Positions 55,798 through 64,000 of a DNA stretch of 64,000 nt are shown here, in pieces. A program made the position numbers and the translations under genes. Origin of the DNA: Bugulina stolonifera. Taxonomy: Eukaryota > Bryozoa > Gymnolaemata > Cheilostomatida > Bugulidae. The notes beneath the pieces were generated by a model that was not told where the DNA came from, made no database searches, and worked only from the letters and a program-made list of their open reading frames with translations. Position 1 is the stretch's first letter, and each line of letters starts with the position of its first letter. The DNA lies in assembly GCA_935421135.1 (NCBI GenBank), contig OW285188.1, positions 7,606,733-7,670,732 on the forward strand, in the 5' to 3' direction.

Positions 55798-56912
55798 AGT
55801 ACAGATAGTCTGCTACACCTAGGAGTTGTCGCACCCTACACTACATGAAGTCATTCCAACCATTAACACTCTGTGGTAGGATTCCAATTTCTACACTTTC
55901 CAAGAGAAAACCTCAAATCGAGTCCTTTACCCATCTCCGCAATAATTATAACTCTACATGCCTGGACTGAGTAGGGAAATGGGTGGGGATTACCTGTTAT
56001 TAGGTAGGGTTTGTATTAACCAACTGGAAGTAACCGAATGGATTACTGTTTTCCTTGTATCTCATAATTTCAAACGTTCCTTGTACAGTGTATGTATAGT
56101 AATCTGTTTTGTATCAAAGAGAATTTTGTAGGTAGTTTTTCATCACTTTTGTGATATTGTACAGTGTATTTCAGTCAATAAATAGTCTACTACAGCCAAA
56201 GTACAAAAAATATAAATAAATGTATATAACAGCTAAAGAGTAATAACACAAGAATAATAATCAATAGGAATCTAAGAGAGTGGAACTCTAAAATATGATT
56301 TGTGTACTGCTTGTATTAGGGTTCAGCAACTTTGCTATCAGGAAAGAAATCAGATGTTTTGAATATTTCTACAGCTTCATAAGGCTGGAGTTCACCTTGT
56401 GCTGGCCTTTGATAGAGGGGACTCGTGTCTGTGTGTTTCCTCTACAAGAGTACAGTAGTCTACCATGTGGTAAAAATATCAAACACAAAGAGTGGTATAC
56501 AACACTAATTATCTACACACTATTGTGCATACATTATGCTCTACAGTTGCAGCACATTAAGGAGTTGTCATCCCGAACAGTTGCCAGTCCACGAAAGGAT
56601 AACTCTCATTATAGAGTGCTACTGACCCTCATCTATTCATATATCAAAATATTATCTAAACACATGCATATAACTGTCTACTATTTAGAACAGTTAGAAT
56701 CATAGAGACAGTATAAACTCTCCTGGATAGCATAGTAAACATAGTACAGCATTCATAATATTAGGCTTGATTTTATATAGGGTACTCAGAAAATATATCT
56801 ACACTGTATATGTATTTGGCATTGTCTGGGTTCCAAAGAATTCCGAATAATGGATGTACATATATTGGTAATCAATGAATTAGATCATTCCCAGCCTAAG
56901 GACCACAGTTAA
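55798..56912. other. Convergent interval between SGF29 and BLOC1S4
   Basis: The two genes converge here. An open frame of 136 codons on the plus strand (56295-56705) has no recognisable domain, and a frame of this length is about what chance gives in 64 kb of AT-rich DNA, so I do not call it a gene. Confidence 0.5.
56177..56182 (+). promoter_or_regulatory. SGF29 polyadenylation signal
   Basis: AATAAA about 380 bases after the stop codon, preceded and followed by T-rich sequence. Confidence 0.6.
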
Positions 56913-56923
56913 TCACCAGTATA

Positions 56924-58560
56924 TCAACCCACTTTCCTGAAGGACGTGGATATCGGGCACTGACTTCGACTATACATTGATTGAATATACAATGTACATA
57001 CCCCTATACTAGAGAGAGCGCCTAGCATCTTCTTCTTCAGAGCAGTAAAAGTGTTGAAATGAACCTCGGCACCTTTCACCTGCAGCTCCAGTTTTGTTAA
57101 AGTCTCATCAACATGTGACATCATTACCTACAGAGTAACTAAATAGTAACACCACTACCTACAGAGTAAGTAATGGATAGTAAAGTGTTGATGAGCCAAT
57201 ATAATTAGTCATCAAACTATTCCACAATATACATTAGAATGACTTATTCCACATGACAGCAGATTTAGTTTTGTACATTTGCACTTTAATAAGCCAGAGG
57301 CTACCCACTCCAATTTAAATGTGTCAGTAAGTAGGAGTTGTCTTATCCACAACATGTGCTAAAGATTCAAAGATGATCGAAATGTTACAGGCACATGATC
57401 ATATAATAACTACAGCTTAACTGTTGGCATAGTAACAGGAGCACGACAACTAAAATACTGCCTAGACTTATCAACATTTTTCTGTAGTAAGGACATTACC
57501 AAGTAGGTACATTGTTGAAAAATTGGAAGTCAGTGAAGCAAGATGTTTATGCTAAGTAATTGGCACTTGATAAGCTTACCTCCAACTGATCTATCCTATC
57601 AAACGTCTCCTGAAGTGACCTAGATTTATCTGTAATAAGCGGCAAGGTGCTGTTCACACACATACTAGTGTCACTTCTTATCTACAAATTATTAAAGTAT
57701 TTTTTCCACTAGTAATGAGTGAAATACTAATACATGTACAATGTATGTTACATCATCAAGTATAAACGCAACAATTATGCAGAGATGAAATACATTATTA
57801 GCTATTATATCTCATGCTTGACCCAATATTAGGTTAGAAAGAGTACAGTGTTTGATTTTAGAATAATAATATCTTCCAAGGACAATTTTTCAATGGAATT
57901 GCATGAGATCTTACCATTTCAACGACTTCCATAAACTCTGATATCTTCTGTAACATTGACTCTATTTCATCATTTAGCTTCTTCTCCTGCAGTATCAACA
58001 ATCACACATATAACTCTGTCACATGATTAGATTTTGCTACTTTAATTAATTAAGCTTTGGGAAAAATTATGACAGCTTGACAAGTAACAGCATGTACTTG
58101 TGTATTAATAGCTAAATATTTCCCAGTCAATTCTAGTCTGTCTGTCTAAACTACTATCTCATTAGCTTTTAACAAAAAGTGTGTAGAATCTCTGTTCTAT
58201 TAGAGGCTCTTTTCCACTGGAGACCTTCAACAGACCGACTTCTAATAAATTGTGAAATTAGAGTTGGTGTAGGGCCCTATATGATATTAACCAATTACAA
58301 CAGCGTTCCGTGATGCCAGGGTATAAATAGACCAACATGCTAGTCTTTGCATAGATGAGCAAATGACATGCCGATTCGCCCTAAAATGGGGCTCAGTCGA
58401 CTGCTAATGAACAAACAGCCTCTAGTGTAGCTGAGCCTTTACAGTAAGAGAAGCCTACTACCTCTGGGGTAGAGTCTACAGTGACCAACTCTGACACTTG
58501 AGAAGCCAGAAGCTCAACTTCAGTCTTAGGCCTTTCATTCTCCTCTGTGAGATGTTCCAT
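56924..58560 (-). CDS. BLOC1S4: BLOC1S4 (cappuccino), BLOC-1 subunit
   Basis: Coiled-coil subunit of BLOC-1, which sorts cargo from endosomes to lysosome-related organelles. Exons: 58462-58560, 57915-57986, 57580-57681, then from 57127 down; all joins are phase 0. Residues 58-91 read IRSDTSMCVNSTLPLI...FDRIDQLE and the next block has KLELQVKGAE...FNTFTALKKK, matching the family's conserved core; an acidic helical N-terminus precedes it. Vertebrate forms are longer at the N-terminus. The C-terminus is uncertain: reading through exon 4 stops at 56924 (158 codons), whereas removing a 32-base GT-AG intron (near 57013-56982) gives a tail beginning SKSVP and ending at 56913, which looks more like the vertebrate ending. 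Intron 1 contains a family M MITE. Confidence 0.82.
58201..58441. mobile_element. Foldback MITE in BLOC1S4 intron 1 (family M, copy 3)
   Basis: Right end CTCTAGTGTAGCTGAGCCTT matches copies 1 and 2 exactly or nearly so; the left end TAGAGGCTCTTTTCCACTGG is a diverged inverted partner. It includes the shared GACCAACATG and GTCTTTGCAT block. Confidence 0.65.
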
Positions 58561-59636
58561 TCTATATAATATAATTATAAAAGAATATGTGAGCTCGTAA
58601 AAACAAAAGTAGTTCAGTCTATTACCATCTCTGTGGTTAATTCCTTTAGGAAGACATCAGGCTAAGATAATCTGAGTCGGTTTCTTAGAAAAAAAAAACA
58701 TAATATGAGTCAAGTTTCGAAGGTAACTACAGGTAGTTACAGTAATGCAAACAAAAACCTTTATATGTAAAAACCAAAGGCCTCACTATGGATTCAACCA
58801 CAATTGGTGCAAAAGCTCTACCTCAACTGAGGTAAATTTGCCCCAGCCACAAACATTAATAAATGTGAGTGTAGAACTTACTAATCTAGTATCACATAAA
58901 AGAATTAATAGTGAAATCTGTTCATAAAAATCAGTGTCACAGACTCAAAGTGTTGGCAGAATAAAATATGAGGTACATGTAATTTTATAGACTATGGCTG
59001 TCAGTCGAGTTTCGTTTGAGTTCCAAGTTCTGTAAGGTAGGCTTAATTTTTGCTCTATTTTTATTGGCTACACTGATAATATAGTGTTCCAAAGCTATCA
59101 TTTACAATTAGTGCAGTCTTAGTGGGAAAGTACCAGAGCTGTTGTACTCTAGTATACTTGCAAGTATATTTTGCAAACACTTGGTAATTCCTTGTTAAAA
59201 AACATAATAACTTGTACTTACTTCCCAACACTGGTACTTGCTACAAGTATTTTAACAACCAAGATAGATTTTGACTGGGAGACAGAGAGGGGGATCATCA
59301 TATTTGATGTATTAGTTAGAATTTTCTGATCAGACATCAATTTAGAATTTTCTCGTAAGCTTTAACTTAAGCTCACAGCTACATGTAAGTTGAGTGCTGT
59401 AGTGAATTAGCTATAGCTGACATTATTGTTATTGGCTTATAGCAAGCCTACATGACAATGATATAGACCTACACTTTGACTTTACAGTATTTGTAATTCA
59501 CTAATCCAGTGGCAATTTGTAATTACAACTGTACTTGTGCTTCTACTTGTACCTGATTAGTTGTGCTTGTACTTTACTTAAACTTGTTCCCAATCAGTCA
59601 ATGCAAAAAATACTTGACACTTGTACTGGTACAGTA
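58561..59636. other. BLOC1S4 upstream region, nothing recognised
   Basis: About 1.1 kb of AT-rich sequence with no exon or element that I can support. The BLOC1S4 promoter should lie at its left end. Confidence 0.4.
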
Positions 59637-61118
59637 CAGTGCTTTTTTTGTAGAGGATCTCTGGGCTCCGGGAGCCCCCTCAAAAAATCATGGGTTGTTG
59701 AGGGGGCTGCCACTTTTCAGTTTATAAAGCATCCATAGCCAGGCATCATGCACGATGCATCCTATTAGGAACATATATGTTACCTAGTACATGTACATGT
59801 ACATCAATATGTTGACTGAAGATTCCAGACTATATAACATAATTATTGCAGTGAGCAGCCAGCTAAGGAACATAGCTAACGTTGCTAGCTAGCTAGTTTT
59901 GAAGGGCTGAGGGCCAGCACAATGTATTTATGAATATATATAATTATATGTACACATAGGACCGACCCTCGGGTACCCACATTCATGTTCTAGTTGTCCT
60001 TCCCACCACTTTGTCAGACTATGACATATTATAAAGATCAATTAGCAGCTATTTTACGCATTTATTGTAATTTTCCCTGAGCTAATATGAACATCACAGT
60101 TTTTAATAACATTTATTTGAACATCCACGTTTATGTATAATTTTGTATAGGACTGACCACTGGTCACTCCCCTCCCCCACCCCCAAGAACCCTGGTAACT
60201 CTCCCACCGAAAGTGAGTTTCCCATATACATTGTAAATGAGAGCATTTTGCAGCAGTAGTCAGTTGTTCCTCAGGCTTCCATCTAGGAATCTATTAGCTT
60301 AGGTTCCTCACAAAACCAAAAGCCAGGGCAACTAGCACAGGGTCATACCTATGACGTTATAAACACAAGGATGAACACTCGGACCTACTGGTCATAATAA
60401 TAAGCAGCAAGTTGCTCGCGCTAGTCAACCTCATCCATCACTTAGTACATGTAGAGTGGAGGGCCGATAGACCACTCTCGGTCCCTCCCACATAACTACG
60501 GCACTTAATCGCCTACCACAGGGAGCGGAACATACTACCGCTACACCAAATCAGCAACCTTAAAAAAGAAAGCTTTGCCAGTGAGCAGTAGATATGCTCT
60601 GAGCTGACACAAGGCACTCCTCATATTCTGGCCACCTTGCTATATCATACAAGGTGTTGGGGGGGGGGGGTTGGCCCTCTTTTATATATGATATTTTTTA
60701 TGCAAAGAATTTGTTTTTTGAGCAGGTATTTCCATGGATATGAAACACATCTCTGACCGCTCAAAGGACAAATTCCTTACATAAAAAACATCACATATAA
60801 AATAACAGCCAATCCCCTTAACGACCTATGACATCATGCTTTGCAAATTTGCAATTACAATTTTATTTTTATACCTGCATAACTGTTCTGTGCAGAACCA
60901 CTCCCAATTTCATTGTTTGTAGTTTAATTCCAAGTGATAACACAATTTTATGTAAATATAATAAAAGGAAGCGAAATCCACAAAAAATTTGATTATGAGT
61001 TCTATAAAATGTCAAGCGAATGCAATAGGAGTGCTGTGTAGCATGTTGGAAGGTGAGAGGGGTGGGGAACCTAAAATATGTAGGGAGCCCCTTCAACTGA
61101 TCTTACAAAAAAGCACTG
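59637..61118. mobile_element. hAT-like element, about 1.5 kb, with a SINE inside
   Basis: Ends CAGTGCTTTTTTTGTA at 59637 and the complement TACAAAAAAGCACTG ending at 61118 are flanked by GTACAGTA (59629-59636) and GTACAGTG (61119-61126), a 7-of-8 match as expected for an old hAT insertion. Subterminal sequence also pairs (GGGCTCC with GGGAGCC). No transposase frame is visible. It contains a G10+ tract near 60658 and tRNA-SINE-like sequence near 60480-60565. Confidence 0.6.
60480..60565 (-). mobile_element. tRNA-like SINE head
   Basis: On the minus strand TTTGGTGTAGCGGTAGTATG and GATTAAGTGCCGTAG resemble the head of the sequence at 28925-29090. Short and diverged, so only a tentative call. 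Confidence 0.4.
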
Positions 61119-61367
61119 GTACAGTGGTACTTGTACACTATCATCTATAACTACAATTGTATTTCTATTTGCACCTTACAACAATACATGCCAGCCATGG
61201 ACTTCACTCTTTACTCAGTATTTACCTCAGAATTTACCTCAGATGAGGTAGGACTCCGCCAGCAATTGCATGTAAATCTATAAGGGAGCCTCTAGTTTTA
61301 ACTATTTTTGGACTAGGGGTCTGCAATATTTACAGTATATCACTGTTTAGGATTGGAAGTTGGTTTC

Positions 61368-63003
61368 TCATCTTATTTCACAAATTGTTCGTGGCAGGAA
61401 ACTTGAGTGGTAAATGCATTTCTTGGCTGATATTGAAATTGGCTCTCCTCTGGCAGCTGCTCTAGTGGTCATTGTTACCATCTCTCTGTCACCCACAATA
61501 TCATCATATGCTCTGGATAGAGTGAAATGTTGTTCTTCATTCTGAAGAATCCTGGTCAGTAGACACAGGCGATGGTTTTTCCTTCTATTTTCCAGGGTCC
61601 GGATCTCTAACTGATCTCTCGCCTCTGATACACTGTCAGTACGCCCCCTTAGGTTTGCTATAATGTGGTGAAACAGCCTCCGTGGTAATGTCACCGAGGC
61701 CAGCCACACTGACAATACTATTAGCTGATATTCAATATCTTATCCATGCATTGTTTATCCATATTATCCATGCATTCATTACCTTATTATCCACTGCGTG
61801 TCTTATATACATGTCTGTACTAGCAATCAAGCCTTGGAATTACGTTCTATTGCAACTTGGTTTTTCCCACATTTATACTTATTTAGTAATTGTCTATCCT
61901 TACTTGATTGTGAATTATTAGAGTCTTTTTGCCACTTTATATTGTAACCACGTGGCCGACCTTATGGATTTAGCTCATATTTACAGACGACATGTTTCTA
62001 CCTATTGCAAGCACATTTTGTGCAATGGCCGACCTTTTCATATGGCTGAGTCGGGCGGAACCAGACATATTGTTGCGTAAGTTCCGGAGCCGACCCCATG
62101 GCGGTTAACCGACACCATGTCGTCCCTTTTTGCCGGAAGTTTGTTATGTATATAAGGCAGTGCATTTTTTATTGTGAATCAGTTGTTGATTGCGCTTGAA
62201 TAAAGCAACATTTCCTAACTCAACCTACAGAGGCTTACTCTTTAGGCGGGTAGCTCCCCCTGAGAATCCTTTGGATTCAGTACGGTTCGAGCTCACCTCA
62301 TCCTAGGCTAAGCACATCTCTATCTACCCCTTAGGCTTAGGCCGATCCCAGGTTCTAATGAACCTAGCGTCGGACTTAGGCTCTTAAGGTTAGATACTCT
62401 TTCTCTACACTCCCTTGGAGTATAAACCCTGCATGACCTACGTCGGTCCTGAGCTCCAATGAGTCTCGGCATCGGCCTACGTCTGATATAATCTACAATC
62501 TACACTATAAAGAGCACCCATAACTGTTCACTCTTTTATGTAATGAGCAGAAGGTACACTTGGTCGGCCTCTACCACCTTCCAAGCCCTTCATATACGTG
62601 TAGCCCTCGGCTCTCGTATGCAATAGTACTCAAAAACCTTACAATAAACCGTATGGCACTGTTCTGGATGAGTTCTATATCATGGATCTTGTTCTTAGTT
62701 GAAGGGTCCCATAATACATCTGTATACTCAAGTATAGGTCTGCATATACTTGTGTAAGCCAGTAGCCAGGCCTCTTTTGGAGCATGGTACATTAAATGTT
62801 TGATTCCTCCAAGTATTTTACGAGACTTTGTGCATTTCTCATGTATGTGCTGATTAAACTTAAGATCTGATTGAATTATTACTCCTGAGTATTTGACGGT
62901 TTCTGTCCATTCAAGACATGCAGTGCCTAGTTTGTATTGAGGTATGGGTGTTACTCTTCCAAAGTTTATAGCTAGGCATTTCTTTTCATTGAACTTGATA
63001 ATT
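61368..63003 (-). mobile_element. LINE 3' part, split by an LTR
   Basis: The minus strand encodes the end of a CR1/L2/Jockey-like reverse-transcriptase ORF in two blocks: 63003-62644 (includes SGVIIQSDLKFNQHIHEK and LAYTSICRPILEYTDVLWDP) and 61663-61368 (includes RTDSVSEARDQLEIRTLENR and HSSFLPRTI). Between them is the LTR at 61664-62643. Removing the LTR and one copy of its 4-base target duplication restores an uninterrupted frame across the junction, so the LINE was nearly intact at this point when the LTR element landed. The 5' part of the LINE is absent, as usual for truncated copies. Confidence 0.9.
61664..62643 (+). mobile_element. Solo LTR (family A) nested in the LINE
   Basis: 980 bases starting TGTGGTGAAA and ending AACCTTACA, flanked by the 4-base duplication ATAA (61660-61663 and 62644-62647). 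It has TATATAAG at 62149-62156 and AATAAA at 62199-62204, then a long U5. It shares with the LTR at 40050-40838 the order GCCGACC, TCGG, TGTTG(T/C)G(C/T)A, CCGGAAGTT, TATA box, AATAAA and the AAAAACC(A)TTACA end. No internal domain, so it is a solo LTR. Confidence 0.9.
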
Positions 63004-63387
63004 TATTTTTACTTGGGTCAGTTCTCAGAACGGCAGCTCTAGAAAGTACATCGGTTTAATGCAATAATAAATAAAACAGTATTATTATTAATGCATATGT
63101 ATTTAGCACCTAAAAAAGTAAAAACTTACATTTCGTCATTTGTGCACCTTGTAAAATGTACATGTAGTTAGAAAGTTGGGATTCCTCCTTTTCCATCACG
63201 TGCTCCGGTGTTAGAAACTGCCCAATAGTATTCGATAATATCTCCTTTGCACATTTTCTATTGGGTGAACAATATTTTTGCCGCAAACTGACAACCGCAC
63301 GCAGTTTCTAAGTCTTTATTTGGTTATATGCTGTTCCCATTGTGTGGGAGCCAACACAAGCCTTTTTCAAAAATTGGCGATTGAAAA
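63004..63387. other. Upstream region of the acinus-like gene
   Basis: About 380 bases, less AT-rich towards the ATG (CTCCTTTTCCATCACGTGCTCCGG near 63185 includes a CACGTG E-box). No TATA box seen. Confidence 0.4.
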
Positions 63388-64000
63388 ATGGCTGACGCAA
63401 AAGGCGACTTGAGAGTTGGTGGAAAGTTATTGAAGGACCTTCGGGTCAAAGATTTAAAAGAAGAGTTGGATCGGAGAGGTCTGCCTAAAACTGGCACAAA
63501 AACCCAGTTAGTCAACCGATTAAAATCTGTAAGTCTCGTTATTTCTAAGTCCTAAGTTGCTACCTTAGATAATAAGATATGTCACTAGAAAAGCTCTAAG
63601 AATTATCATAGTGATAGTTTAGTCGATAATCGTAATGATATGATAATCATTATCAATCACGATGTTCATATTGGCTATCTCTTATGGATAGGGAAGAGGT
63701 TAATCTAATTTAAAATTATTGCATTGATTGGAGGTTACCCTTCTATGACATTATTGACATATGATATTCTCATGGAGTGCCCTGACATCGCCTTGGGAAA
63801 CTCGTCCCACAAACTCAACTGTTAATCTGTTATGCAAATTGAAATTGGATGTGAAATTGAGTGACACATAGCATGGCTCAACAGCTGGAGCTTTATTTTT
63901 TGTCTAGCAAATGCTTCTGGAAAAGCTACAGTCACAACCAGCACCAGACCAGTTACCAGATTTAAATGATGGCGCCGATACAGACAATGAATTTGTCAAA
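63388..64000 (+). CDS. ACIN1: Acinus-like SAP-domain protein, 5' end only
   Basis: Acinus is a nuclear RNA-binding protein of the ASAP complex and exon-junction machinery. Two exons are visible: 63388-63528 and 63908 to the window edge, phase 0, 78 codons, still open. Residues 12-47 form a SAP domain (GGKLLKDLRVKDLKEELDRR, GLPKTGTKTQLVNRLKS). It is followed directly by QMLLEKLQ, matching the leucine-rich segment after the SAP domain of acinus rather than the corresponding part of SAFB. Exon 2 then reads DLNDGADTDNEFVK, resembling the acinus NSFIKQYL region. The RNA recognition motif and RSB motif should lie to the right of the window. Confidence 0.8.

Noticed and set aside
56295..56705. 136-codon plus-strand frame after SGF29
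   Set aside because: No domain, and a frame of this length is within chance expectation for AT-rich DNA of this size.
63388..64000. SAFB as identity of the SAP-domain gene
   Set aside because: The SAP core is similar, but the segment directly after it (MLLEKLQ) matches acinus better.

Overview
The window is animal (metazoan) nuclear DNA: AT-rich, with short multi-exon genes that have canonical GT-AG introns, short UTRs, and many minisatellites and mobile-element remnants. The proteins (syndapin with a PACSIN-type F-BAR, malectin with a C-terminal membrane anchor, TLCD3/FAM57, SGF29, CNOT11, BLOC1S4, acinus) are a typical animal set. A marine invertebrate, perhaps a sponge, is my best guess, but nothing in the sequence fixes the species. 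I built the gene models by hand from reading frame, splice consensus, intron phase and remembered family conservation.

Layout: 1-8847 (-) holds most of a PACSIN/syndapin gene, whose C-terminal SH3 exons should lie left of the window. 8848-15700 is intergenic, with small satellites. 15738-21669 (-) is a complete 11-exon CNOT11. 21767-22264 (-) is an unexplained open frame. 22.9-25.7 kb carries decayed non-LTR retrotransposon pieces. 26960-29924 (+) is a complete malectin gene. 33763-48657 (+) is a tandem array of three complete five-exon TLCD3-like genes with identical intron phases; copies 2 and 3 are the closer pair. 52638-55797 (+) is a complete SGF29. 56.9-58.56 kb (-) is BLOC1S4. 59.6-63.0 kb is a mobile-element block: a hAT-like element, then a LINE split by a solo LTR. 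63388-64000 (+) is the 5' end of an acinus-like gene.

The genes do not form one pathway. They serve membrane bending and endocytosis (PACSIN), mRNA deadenylation (CNOT11), ER glycoprotein quality control (malectin), ceramide/lipid-type membrane proteins (TLCD3), chromatin reading for SAGA (SGF29), lysosome-related organelle trafficking (BLOC1S4) and splicing-linked RNA work (acinus).

The most unusual signal is structural. At seven exon-intron junctions in four genes, a tandem repeat begins inside the exon and carries the splice site and exon edge with it, so the intron contains a ladder of extra donor or acceptor sites. One array (PACSIN) has a 51-base unit that would add 17 codons in frame per copy. 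One CNOT11 intron has a different splice-site array at each end. I have not seen this described as a genome-wide pattern, and it can be tested with RNA and population data.
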